Below are positions 44,030 to 55,364 of a DNA stretch of 64,000 nucleotides, piece by piece. The stretch lies in assembly GCA_030272155.1 (NCBI GenBank), contig CP126200.1, positions 3,162,001-3,226,000 of the forward strand, in the 5' to 3' direction. Position 1 is the first letter of the stretch. Each line of letters begins with the position of its first letter. Under the pieces are notes generated by a model. It saw nothing but the letters and a program-made list of their open reading frames with translations. It did no database searches and was not told the origin of the DNA. The position numbers and the translations under genes are program-made. This DNA comes from Tetradesmus obliquus (Eukaryota; Chlorophyta; Chlorophyceae; Sphaeropleales; Scenedesmaceae).

Positions 44030-44759
44030 CGTACGAATGTCCTGGGGCAGGATGCGGGTTGGCACGGGTGTCTGTGAACCGCCACTGGAAACTCACTGGC
44101 CGGCTAAAATTCCTACTGGACAATTTTATCCCGGACGTTCCATGCCCAAGCATGTTAGGCCCTTACATGCCTAGGACTGACATACGAAAATAAGCGCAGC
44201 GGCCTTCGATGCGCCCCGACGGTTGAATTTCGCTCCGGGCCGCCTCGTGGCCCATTCTGGAAATGTGCTCGGTGTGCTTCCTGAAAGTTCATTCATTGTT
44301 ATATCTCTTTGTAAAATGTTGATGTATCAAATTTGAAGCCGTACGAATGTCCTGGGGGCAGGATGCGGGTTGGCACGGGTGTCTGTGAACCGCCACTGGA
44401 AACTCACTGGCCGGCTAAAATTCCTACTGGACGATTTTATCCCGGACGTTCCATGCCCAAGCATATTAGGCCCTCACATGCCTAGGACTGACGTACGAAA
44501 ATAAGCGCAGCGGCCTTCGATGCGCCCCGACGGTTGAATTTTCGCTCCGGCCCGCCTCGTGGCCCATCATGGAAATGTGCTAGGTGTGCTTCCTGAAAGT
44601 TCATTCATTGTTATATCTCTTTGTAAAATGTTGATGTATCAAGTTTGAAGCCGTACGAATGTCCTGGGGGCAGGATGCGGGTTGGCACGGGTGTCTGTGA
44701 ACCGCCACTGGAAACTCACTGGCCGGCTAAAATTCCTACTGGGCGATTTTATCCCGGAC

Positions 44760-44760
<1 letters not shown>
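44030..44760 (+). repeat. Satellite cluster, two full monomers plus fragment
   Basis: Markers at 44336 and 44647 (311 bp). There is no A-tract insertion in the last monomer, unlike its left neighbour. Confidence 0.88.
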
Positions 44761-44805
<45 letters not shown>

Positions 44806-45244
44806 AAGCAAGAACGTTACAAGGGCTGACCTAAATAACTGTGCACTTGCTCCATAAAAAGATCAATTGAGAGAGTGAGGCAACCTGTTCCGCACTCACT
44901 CCACAGGTCTCTTGTACCAAGAGACGCTGTCACACGATCATGCAGACAGCCCCTTGCGGAGCAGCCCCGAAAGGCATCCAGGACCTGACCGAGTGCCCAG
45001 ACTCCACTAAAATCACAGTCGCGCAATGACGTCCTGTGATGTGTGACAGACCGTGATTGGCCCTTGAAACAAAATTTGTCCATGACGTAACTGTCAGCTA
45101 TCACTGCATGATCGTGTGACAGCGTCTCTTGGTACAAGAGACCTGTGGAGTGAGTGCGGAACAGGTTGCCTCATTCTCTCAATGGATCTTTTTATGGAGC
45201 AAGTGCACAGTTATTTAGGTCCGCCCTTGTAACGTTCTTGCTTC

Positions 45245-45276
<32 letters not shown>

Positions 45277-45691
45277 TCACTGCATGGTGACTTGTACACC
45301 TCTACAAGCTGCACTTTTAGCGTTCTTGCTTCAAAAAAAAAAAAGGCTGCACTTTACAGGCAGCATTACGACACCTACACAAGACGCCTATTAATAGGTG
45401 ACGGATTGTCGACACAGACAATCGACTGTGATTTTAGTGGAGTCTGGGCACTCGGTCAGGTCCTGGATGCCTTTCAGGGCTGCTCCGCACGGGGCTGTCT
45501 GCATGATCGTGTGACAGCGTCTCTTGGTGAAAGAGACCTGTGGGGTGAGTGCGGAACAGGTTGCCTCACTCTCTCAATGGATTTTTTTTTTTTTTTTCAA
45601 TGGATCTTTTTATGGAGCAAGTGCACAGTTATTTAGGTCAGCCCTTGTAACGTTCTTGCTTCAAAAAAAAAAAAAAAAAAAAAAAGCTGCA
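44761..45691. mobile_element. Nest of truncated LINE tails
   Basis: T44 junction, GATCAATTGAG variant near 44861 (for GATCCATTGAG), and the poly(T)-only insertion near 45574-45605. Confidence 0.8.
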
Positions 45692-46795
45692 TCCCGGACG
45701 TTCCATGCCCAAGCATGTTAGGCCCTCACATGCCTAGGACTGACATACGAAAATAAGCGCAGTGGCCTTCGATGCGCCTCGACGGTTGAATTTTCGCTCC
45801 GGGCCGCCTCGTGGCCCATTCTGGAAATGTGCTCGGTGTGCTTCCTGAAAGTTCATTCATTGTTATATCTCTTTGTAAAATGTTGATGTATCAAATTTGA
45901 AGCCGTACGAATGTCCTGGGGGCAGGATGCGGGTTGGCACAGGTGTCTGTGAACCGCCACTGGAAACTCACTGCCCGGCTAAAATTCCTACTGGACGATT
46001 TTATCCCGGACGTTCCATGCCCAAGCATGTTAGGCCCTTACATGCCTAGGACTGACATACGAAAATAAGCGCAGCGGCCTTCGATGCACCCCGACGGTTG
46101 AATTTCGCTCCGGCCCGCCTCGTGGCCCATTCTGGAAATGTGCTCGGTGTGCTTCCTGAAAGTTCATTCATTGTTATATCTCTTTGTAAAATGTTGATGT
46201 ATCAAATTTGAAGCCGTACGAATGTCCTGGGGACAGGATGCGGGTTGGCACGGGTGTCTGTGAACCGCCACTGGAAACTCACTGGCCGGCTAAAATTCCT
46301 ACTGGGAGATTTTTTTTTTCCGGGCCGCCTCGTGGCCCATTCTGGATGTGCTCGGTGTGCTTCCTTTTTTTTTTTTTTTTTTTTTTTTGAAGCAAGAACG
46401 TTACAAGGGCTGACCTGAAGGGCTGGTGTGCTTCCTGAAAGTTCATTCATTTTTATATCTCTTTGTAAAATGTTGATGTATCAAATTTGAGTGAGTGCGG
46501 AACAGGTTGCCTCACTCTCTCAATGGATCTTTTTATGGAGCAAGTGCACAGTTATTTAGGTCAGCCCTTGTAACGTTCTTGCTTCAAAAAAAAAAAAAAT
46601 GGATCTTTTTATGGAGCAAGTGCACAGTTATTTAGGTCAGCCCTTGTAACCTTCTTGCTTCAAAAAAAAAATAATCAAATTTGAAGCCGTACGAATGTCC
46701 TGGGGGCAGGATGCGGGTTGGCACGGGTGTCTGTGAACCGCCACTGGAAACTCACTGGCCGGCTAAAATTCCTACTGGGCGATTTTATCCCGGAC

Positions 46796-46796
<1 letters not shown>
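45692..46796 (+). repeat. Satellite cluster with mini-tail insertions
   Basis: Counterpart of 40217-41322. The minus mini-tail near 46365-46412 has the usual GAAGCAAGAACG. Confidence 0.88.
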
Positions 46797-46835
<39 letters not shown>

Positions 46836-47273
46836 AAGCAAGAACGTTACAAGGGCTGACCTAAATAACTGTGCACTTGCTCCATAAAAAGATCCATTGA
46901 GAGAGTGAGGCAACCTGTTCCGCACTCACTCCACAGGTCTCTTGTACCAAGAGACGCTGTCACACGATCATGCAGACAGCCCCTTGCGGAGCAGCCCCGA
47001 AAGGCATCCAGGACCTGACCGAGTGCCCAGACTCCACTAAAATCACAGTCGCGCAATGACGTCCTGTGATGTGTGACAGACCGTGATTGGCCCTTGAAAC
47101 AAAATTTGTCCATGACGTAACTGTCAGCTATCACTGCATGATCGTGTGACAGCGTCTCTTGGTACAAGAGACCTGTGGAGTGAGTGCGGAACAGGTTGCC
47201 TCATTCTCTCAATGGATCTTTTTATGGAGCAAGTGCACAGTTATTTAGGTCCGCCCTTGTAACGTTCTTGCTT

Positions 47274-47308
<35 letters not shown>

Positions 47309-47773
47309 TCACTGCATGGTGACTTGTACACCTCTACAAGCTGCACTTTTAGCGTTCTTGCTTCAAAAAAAAAAAAGCTGCACTTTACAGGCAGCATTAC
47401 GACACCTACACAAGACGCCTATTAATAGGTGACGGATTGTCGACACAGACAATCGACTGTGATTTTAGTGGAGTCTGGGCACTCGGTCAGGTCCTGGATG
47501 CCTTTCAGGGCTGCTCCGCACGGGGCTGTCTGCATGATCGTGTGACAGCGTCTCTTGGTGAAAGAGACCTGTGGGGTGAGTGCGGAACAGGTTGCCTCAC
47601 TCTCTCAACGGATCTTTTTATGGAGCAAGTGCACAGTTATTTAGGTCAGCCCTTGTAACGTTCTTGCTTCAAAAAAAAAACAAAAAAAACGTTCTTGCTT
47701 CAAAAACAAAAAAAAATGCAGGCAGCCCCGTGCGGAGCAGCCTCGAAAGGCATCCAGGACCTGACCGAGTGCC
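46797..47773. mobile_element. Nest of truncated LINE tails, type arrangement
   Basis: As 31574-32541, with T38 at the left junction. Confidence 0.8.
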
Positions 47774-48503
47774 CGTACGAATGTCCTGGGGCAGGATGCG
47801 GGTTGGCACGGGTGTCTGTGAACCGCCACTGGAAACTCACTGGCCGGCTAAAATTCCTACTGGACAATTTTATCCCGGACGTTCCATGCCCAAGCATGTT
47901 AGGCCCTTACATGCCTAGGACTGACATACGAAAATAAGCGCAGCGGCCTTCGATGCGCCCCGACGGTTGAATTTCGCTCCGGGCCGCCTCGTGGCCCATT
48001 CTGGAAATGTGCTAGGTGTGCTTCCTGAAAGTTCATTCATTGTTATATCTCTTTGTAAAATGTTGATGTATCAAATTTGAAGCCGTACGAATGTCCTGGG
48101 GGCAGGATGCGGGTTGGCACGGGTGTCTGTGAACCGCCACTGGAAACTCACTGGCCGGCTAAAATTCCTACTGGACGATTTTATCCCGGACGTTCCATGC
48201 CCAAGCATATTAGGCCCTCACATGCCTAGGACTGACGTACGAAAATAAGCGCAGCGGCCTTCGATGCGCCCCGACGGTTGAATTTTCGCTCCGGCCCGCC
48301 TCGTGGCCCATCATGGAAATGTGCTAGGTGTGCTTCCTGAAAGTTCATTCATTGTTATATCTCTTTGTAAAATGTTGATGTATCAAGTTTGAAGCCGTAC
48401 GAATGTCCTGGGGGCAGGATGAGGGTTGGCACGGGTGTCTGTGAACCGCCACTGGAAACTCACTGGCCGGCTAAAATTCCTACTGGGCGATTTTATCCCG
48501 GAC

Positions 48504-48504
<1 letters not shown>
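47774..48504 (+). repeat. Satellite cluster, two full monomers plus fragment
   Basis: Markers at 48081 and 48391 (310 bp). It has a GATGAGGG variant at 48418-48425. Confidence 0.88.
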
Positions 48505-48535
<31 letters not shown>

Positions 48536-49629
48536 AAGCAAGAACGTTACAAGGGCTGACCTAAATAACTGTGCACTTGCTCCATAAAAAGATCCATTGA
48601 GAGAGTGAGGCAACCTGTTCCGCACTCACTCCACAGGTCTCTTGTACCAAGAGACGCTGTCACACGATTTTTTTTTTTTTTTTTTTTTTTTTTTGAAGCA
48701 AGAACGTTACAAGGGCTGACCTAAATAACTGTGCACTTGCTCCATAAAAAGATCCATTGAGAGAGTGAGGCAACCTGTTCCGCACTCACTCCACAGGTCT
48801 CTTGTACCAAGAGACGCTGTCACACGATCATGCAGACAGCCCCTTGCGGAGCAGCCCCGAAAGGCATCCAGGACCTGACCGAGTGCCCAGACTCCACTAA
48901 AATCACAGTCGCGCAATGACGTCCTGTGATGTGTGACAGACCGTGATTGGCCCTTGAAACAAAATTTGTCCATGACGTAACTGTCAGCTATCACTGCATG
49001 ATCGTGTGACAGCGTCTCTTGGTACAAGAGACCTGTGGAGTGAGTGCGGAACAGGTTGCCTCATTCTCTCAATGGATCTTTTTATGGAGCAAGTGCACAG
49101 TTATTTAGGTCCGCCCTTGTAACGTTCTTGCTTCAAAAAAAAAAAAAAAAAAAAAAAAAAGCTATCACTGCATGGTGACTTGTACACCTCTACAAGCTGC
49201 ACTTTTAGCGTTCTTGCTTCAAAAAAAAAAAAAGCTGCACTTTACAGGCAGCATTACGACACCTACACAAGACGCCTATTAATAGGTGACGGATTGTCGA
49301 CACAGACAATCGACTGTGATTTTAGTGGAGTCTGGGCACTCGGTCAGGTCCTGGATGCCTTTCAGGGCTGCTCCGCACGGGGCTGTCTGCATGATCGTGT
49401 GACAGCGTCTCTTGGTGAAAGAGACCTGTGGGGTGAGTGCGGAACAGGTTGCCTCACTCTCTCAACGGATCTTTTTATGGAGCAAGTGCACAGTTATTTA
49501 GGTCAGCCCTTGTAACGTTCTTGCTTCAAAAAAAAAACAAAAAAAACGTTCTTGCTTCAAAAACAAAAAAAATGCAGGCAGCCCCGTGCGGAGCAGCCTC
49601 GAAAGGCATCCAGGACCTGACCGAGTGCC
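48505..49629. mobile_element. Nest of truncated LINE tails with one extra minus tail
   Basis: Two consecutive minus tails (48505-48668 and 48669-49000) share the same CACACGAT point, adding ~150 bp and making this unit 1856 bp instead of ~1.7 kb. Confidence 0.8.
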
Positions 49630-50360
49630 CGTACGAATGTCCTGGGGCAGGATGCGGGTTGGCACGGGTGTCTGTGAACCGCCACTGGAAACTCACTGGC
49701 CGGCTAAAATTCCTACTGGACAATTTTATCCCGGACGTTCCATGCCCAAGCATGTTAGGCCCTTACATGCCTAGGACTGACATACGAAAATAAGCGCAGC
49801 GGCCTTCGATGCGCCCCGACGGTTGAATTTCGCTCCGGGCCGCCTCGTGGCCCATTCTGGAAATGTGCTAGGTGTGCTTCCTGAAAGTTCATTCATTGTT
49901 ATATCTCTTTGTAAAATGTTGATGTATCAAATTTGAAGCCGTACGAATGTCCTGGGGGCAGGATGCGGGTTGGCACGGGTGTCTGTGAACCGCCACTGGA
50001 AACTCACTGGCCGGCTAAAATTCCTACTGGACGATTTTATCCCGGACGTTCCATGCCCAAGCATATTAGGCCCTCACATGCCTAGGACTGACGTACGAAA
50101 ATAAGCGCAGCGGCCTTCGATGCGCCCCGACGGTTGAATTTTCGCTCCGGCCCGCCTCGTGGCCCATCATGGAAATGTGCTAGGTGTGCTTCCTGAAAGT
50201 TCATTCATTGTTATATCTCTTTGTAAAATGTTGATGTATCAAGTTTGAAGCCGTACGAATGTCCTGGGGGCAGGATGCGGGTTGGCACGGGTGTCTGTGA
50301 ACCGCCACTGGAAACTCACTGGCCGGCTAAAATTCCTACTGGGCGATTTTATCCCGGACC
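49630..50360 (+). repeat. Satellite cluster, two full monomers plus fragment
   Basis: Markers at 49937 and 50247 (310 bp). The right end reads CCCGGACCTTTTA, a mutated form of the CCCGGACG|poly(T) junction. Confidence 0.88.
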
Positions 50361-50363
50361 TTT

Positions 50364-50402
<39 letters not shown>

Positions 50403-50842
50403 AAGCAAGAACGTTACAAGGGCTGACCTAAATAACTGTGCACTTGCTCCATAAAAAGATCAATTGAGAGAGTGAGGCAACCTGTTCCGCACTCACTCCA
50501 CAGGTCTCTTGTACCAAGAGACGCTGTCACACGATCATGCAGACAGCCCCTTGCGGAGCAGCCCCGAAAGGCATCCAGGACCTGACCGAGTGCCCAGACT
50601 CCACTAAAATCACAGTCGCGCAATGACGTCCTGTGATGTGTGACAGACCGTGATTGGCCCTTGAAACAAAATTTGTCCATGACGTAACTGTCAGCTATCA
50701 CTGCATGATCGTGTGACAGCGTCTCTTGGTACAAGAGACCTGTGGAGTGAGTGCGGAACAGGTTGCCTCATTCTCTCAATGGATCTTTTTATGGAGCAAG
50801 TGCACAGTTATTTAGGTCCGCCCTTGTAACGTTCTTGCTTCA

Positions 50843-50874
<32 letters not shown>

Positions 50875-51340
50875 TCACTGCATGGTGACTTGTACACCTC
50901 TACAAGCTGCACTTTTAGCGTTCTTGCTTCAAAAAAAAAAAAGGCTGCACTTTACAGGCAGCATTACGACACCTACACAAGACGCCTATTAATAGGTGAC
51001 GGATTGTCGACACAGACAATCGACTGTGATTTTAGTGGAGTCTGGGCACTCGGTCAGGTCCTGGATGCCTTTCAGGGCTGCTCCGCACGGGGCTGTCTGC
51101 ATGATCGTGTGACAGCGTCTCTTGGTGAAAGAGACCTGTGGGGTGAGTGCGGAACAGGTTGCCTCACTCTCTCAACGGATCTTTTTATGGAGCAAGTGCA
51201 CAGTTATTTAGGTCAGCCCTTGTAACGTTCTTGCTTCAAAAAAAAAACAAAAAAAACGTTCTTGCTTCAAAAACAAAAAAAAATGCAGGCAGCCCCGTGC
51301 GGAGCAGCCTCGAAAGGCATCCAGGACCTGACCGAGTGCC
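50361..51340. mobile_element. Nest of truncated LINE tails, type arrangement
   Basis: Shares the GATCAATTGAG variant with 44761-45691 and 52071-52206, so these units are related by descent. Confidence 0.8.
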
Positions 51341-52069
51341 CGTACGAATGTCCTGGGGCAGGATGCGGGTTGGCACGGGTGTCTGTGAACCGCCACTGGA
51401 AACTCACTGGCCGGCTAAAATTCCTACTGGACAATTTTATCCCGGACGTTCCATGCCCAAGCATGTTAGGCCCTTACATGCCTAGGACTGACATACGAAA
51501 ATAAGCGCAGCGGCCTTCGATGCGCCCCGACGGTTGAATTTCGCTCCGGGCCGCCTCGTGGCCCATTCTGGAAATGTGCTAGGTGTGCTTCCTGAAAGTT
51601 CATTCATTGTTATATCTCTTTGTAAAATGTTGATGTATCAAATTTGAAGCCGTACGAATGTCCTGGGGGCAGGATGCGGGTTGGCACGGGTGTCTGTGAA
51701 CCGCCACTGGAAACTCACTGGCCGGCTAAAATTCCTACTGGACGATTTTATCCCGGACGTTCCATGCCCAAGCATATTAGGCCCTCACATGCCTAGGACT
51801 GACGTACGAAAATAAGCGCAGCGGCCTTCGATGCGCCCCGACGGTTGAATTTTTGCTCCAGCCCGCCTCGTGGCCCATCATGGAAATGTGCTAGGTGTGC
51901 TTCCTGAAAGTTCATTCATTGTTATATCTCTTTGTAAAATGTTGATGTATCAAGTTTGAAGCCGTACGAATGTCCTGGGGGCAGGATGCGGGTTGGCACG
52001 GGTGTCTGTGAACCGCCACTGGAAACTCACTGGCCGGCTAAAATTCCTACTGGGCGATTTTATCCCGGC

Positions 52070-52070
<1 letters not shown>
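51341..52070 (+). repeat. Satellite cluster, two full monomers plus fragment
   Basis: Markers at 51645 and 51957 (312 bp). It has a TTTTTGCTCCAGCCC variant near 51850 and CCCGGCGG at the right junction. Confidence 0.88.
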
Positions 52071-52109
<39 letters not shown>

Positions 52110-52206
52110 AAGCAAGAACGTTACAAGGGCTGACCTAAATAACTGTGCACTTGCTCCATAAAAAGATCAATTGAGAGAGTGAGGCAACCTGTTCCGCACT
52201 CACTCC
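52071..52206 (-). mobile_element. Minus LINE tail interrupted by LINE copy B
   Basis: Poly(T) then GAAGCAAGAACG through CGCACTCACTCC. The tail resumes at 60772 after copy B with the last 22 bp repeated. Confidence 0.85.
52185..52206 (+). repeat. Left target-site duplication of LINE copy B
   Basis: 22 bp beginning CAACCTGTTCCGCACTCACT and repeated at 60772-60793. The uninterrupted sequence is present in the other array units. Confidence 0.9.
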
Positions 52207-52484
52207 CCTGTGGCACGGTTATTTAGGTCCGCCCTTGTAACGTTTCCGCCCTTGTAACGTGGAACAGCCCTGTGGCACGCTGGAGCAGCAAGGACCCTTC
52301 ACCAGCTGGACCTACTGTTTCTGCATGGCGAATTACGTTCGTGAGCTGAGCGGGAGAGCTTGCATGCAGCTGAGCTGGGCGTGCCAGTGACAGCAGCAGC
52401 AGCAGCAGCAGCAGCGGCAACAGCACCAGGGAAGGCAATCACTTGCTGCACCGCTCTCCGGCTCTGTATAGCATTCCTGGTTAG
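52207..52484 (+). other. 5' junction and leader of LINE copy B
   Basis: 52207-52216 (CCTGTGGCAC) repeats a motif from the leader. 52217-52260 holds two pieces ending CCGCCCTTGTAACGT from the element's own 3' end. The ordinary leader then starts at GGAACAGCCCTGTGG. A CAG run lies at ~52391-52412. This suggests template switching during completion of the insertion. Confidence 0.7.
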
Positions 52485-53617
52485 ATGTTTTCAGTACATG
52501 AGAGTAGAATGCTTCACAGCAACAGCATGTGGGGACAGGGGCAGCAGCAGCCACACAGTATTCACAGGCGACAGCAGCAGCTGCATCAATGCCAGCAGCA
52601 CAGGCGGGTACCGGCGGCGCCTGCACGCCCCCGATGCCCGGGGGGCAACTGGTGCTTCTCACCCAGCCGGTTGCTATCTTGTAGCAAACTGCAGGCACAA
52701 CCCATGCTGACAGCAGACCCCCCAGCACTCAGCGGCCTATGCGCGCTCAGCGTGCGTCTGTATGTGGGCGAGGCACAGCAGCAGTACCAGGGAAGTAACC
52801 AGCAGCATATGGCCAAGGCCTATGCATCGCAGTACCGGCTGCTGACGACAGCAATAACTCAGCGAGGCCAGCAGCAGGACGGTCCAGGCTGCAGCACCTT
52901 CATGCAGCTCGCGCAGGCACACCGCATGTGCAGCACAGAGGAGGCGAAGGGCAGCAGCGGGTATGTGGACCTGCTGCTGCAGCCTGCCAACGTTGCGGTT
53001 GCAGCCGCAATGCAGTGCATAAAGAACGGCGGTGTAGAGGTGGCGGACCGCCGTATCCGCGCGGGCTGGTCACCAGCAGCAGCAGAGCCGGATGAAGCAG
53101 TACGCATCGTCTTCGCCAACCCGCCGCTGCACCAGGCACGGAAAGGGTTCACACGTGTGGTGCTAGCAGCGGCAGGATACCGCCACCTGAGGGTGGTTCA
53201 CGAGCAGCTGGGGTGCAGCCGGCAGACTGGAAATGCAGCAGCGCGCGTCCCATGCGCTGACAGCATTGTAGCCTTTGTGGCTGCAGAGGACGCGGACCTC
53301 ATCCTGCGCAAACTGCCGGACGCTTTTGAGGTGCCCGGCAGGCCCGGGCTGCCTACCACCATCTTCGTGGACGGCCGCACGGCGCAGCAGCCGCAGCGAT
53401 GGGAAGAGGAGCAGCTGGTACAACTGGAGATACGGCAGCTGGGCCGTGAACTACAGCAGGAACTGCTGCTGGAGACAGCACAGCAGCAGCAGCAGCAGCA
53501 GCAACAACAACAACAGCAGCAGCAGCAGCGGCAGCAGCACCATGAGCAGCAGCAGCAGCAGCACAACGCAGATGATGTTGCTATGGAAGACGCGGCGGCC
53601 CTGGCCCATGCATCAAC

Positions 53618-53655
<38 letters not shown>

Positions 53656-53785
53656 CGCCCCAGCAGCTGCAACAGCAGCAGCAGACTGTTGATGATGCAG
53701 AGATGGAGGACGCGCATGTGCAGTCAGGAGCAGCCATACCTCGACAGCTGCCGTTGCCGCAGCAGCAACAACACCTGCTGCAAAT

Positions 53786-53823
<38 letters not shown>

Positions 53824-54596
53824 CCACAGCGCAGACTGCTGCTGCCTGCATGGATGCAGCATTCCCTCTGGACCCGTTTGCCCAGCAGCCGGATGCAGCT
53901 GCCGCCACAGCCACGCCAGCAGGAGCAGCCGCCGCAGCAGCAGCAGCAGCAGCAGAGATAGCCCGGCCAGGCCGATGCCACACGGAGATGGAGGAGTCCC
54001 TCAGCGATACCCTGCAGGGCAAACTGGACAGTGGCCAGTTCACTGAGCAGGTGAAGGGAGATATGCTGAGTGCGTTCTACATGCAGCATGGTGCAGCCTT
54101 AGTGTCTAAAGCAGAAGAGGCGCTGTTTGTGCAGCAGTGGCTGCAGCAGCACTTCCCTGCTGTTGCAGCAGCCTCATACGAGGATGCTGAGTATGGTAGG
54201 GGAGGGATGAGCACAGTTGCGGCTGGAGCCACGGCAGCAGCAGACAGCAACACAGCTCAGGGCAGGGGCCAGGGGGCTAAGGGTAGGACGGCGCGGCAGT
54301 CTGCTGCAACAGCAGCTGCAGCAGCAGCTGCAGCAGCAGCAGCAGCGGCGAAGTCGACCAGGACAGCAACACCAGCAGCAGCAGGTGCAGCATCGTCACC
54401 ACCCGTAGGGCGCTACCCCAGCCGGCAGCGCAAGGAGCCAAACCCTGTCTTTGGCCACAACGTCAACAACTTTGCAGTACTAGCGTCACTGCCGCAGCAG
54501 CAGCACCACAACACAATAGTAATAGCGACACAGCCAGCTACGCAGCCTGCCACTCCAGCACAGAAGTCCCGCCTTCGCGGCGGGCGCGGCTCTTAA
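52485..54596 (+). CDS. LINE copy B ORF1 protein (703 aa)
   Basis: Open from MFSVHESRML to the TAA at 54594-54596, which overlaps the ORF2 start. Order: Gln/Arg-rich N-terminus (1-50); an ordered region (about 80-330) including QYRLLTTAITQRGQQ, VRIVFANPPL and DADLILRKLPDAFEVPGRPG; a Gln-rich part broken by short acidic MEDA repeats (about 340-460); an Ala-rich part (about 480-510); an amphipathic stretch (MEESLSDTLQGKLDSGQF); another Ala run; and a basic tail PSRQRKEPNPVFGH. No CCHC motif is visible. The role is inferred from position: RNA-binding ribonucleoprotein partner of ORF2. An alternative start slightly downstream (MLHSNSMW) cannot be excluded. Confidence 0.85.
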
Positions 54597-54598
54597 TG
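54594..54598 (+). promoter_or_regulatory. TAATG stop-start overlap between ORF1 and ORF2
   Basis: The ORF1 TAA and ORF2 ATG share one A. The same arrangement is in copy A (21213-21209). Translational coupling at UAAUG is known from other non-LTR elements such as SART1, and is the likely route to ORF2 here. Confidence 0.75.
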
Positions 54599-55315
54599 CC
54601 GCCAGCAGGAGCGCACGGACTGCGGCCCTTCTGCGTGGCAGCTGTCAATGTCAATGGCTTGGCTGCTGCAGGCAAGCGAAGGGATTTCTTTGCTTGGCTG
54701 CAGAAACAGGCGTCTGATGTTGTTTTGCTTTCAGAAACCCACAGCAGGTCCGACCAGCAGATGCAGCAGTGGGCGCAGCAGGGAGCAGGGCACGGCAGGC
54801 CGTGGCAAGGGTACTGCTATGCAAATAGCAAACCCTTGGAAGTTGGCGTACAAGCTTCAGTTGGGGTGGCAGTACTGCTAAGTCAGAGAATAGTTCAACA
54901 GGACACAGAACCTGTGATTGAGTTTACAGACGGGCAGGGCAGGTTACTCAGGGTAGCCTGGACAACGCCGTGGGGCCAGCAGGTGGCAGCGGTGGCGGTG
55001 TATGCGCCGCACGAACCCACGGGGCGCCCAGCCTGGCTTCAGGGGCCTTATCAGGAGGCACTGGAGGCAGGCGCGCAGGGGTCCAGCCTGATTGTGGGCG
55101 GGGACTTCAACTGTGCCTTGCAGGAAATCGACGTGCAGCCAGTGGCTGGCACGCGGGCGCGACACTCGCGCCGCATGGTGGGGGCAGCGCAGCTGCAGCG
55201 CGTCACTGTGCGCTCGGGCCTGGTGGATGCGTGGCGACACTGCAACCCGCACGCCAGGCAGCCTACGCATTACAGCTACCATGGCAGCGCAGCTGGCAGC
55301 AGCAACGCGGCAGCC

Positions 55316-55364
<49 letters not shown>

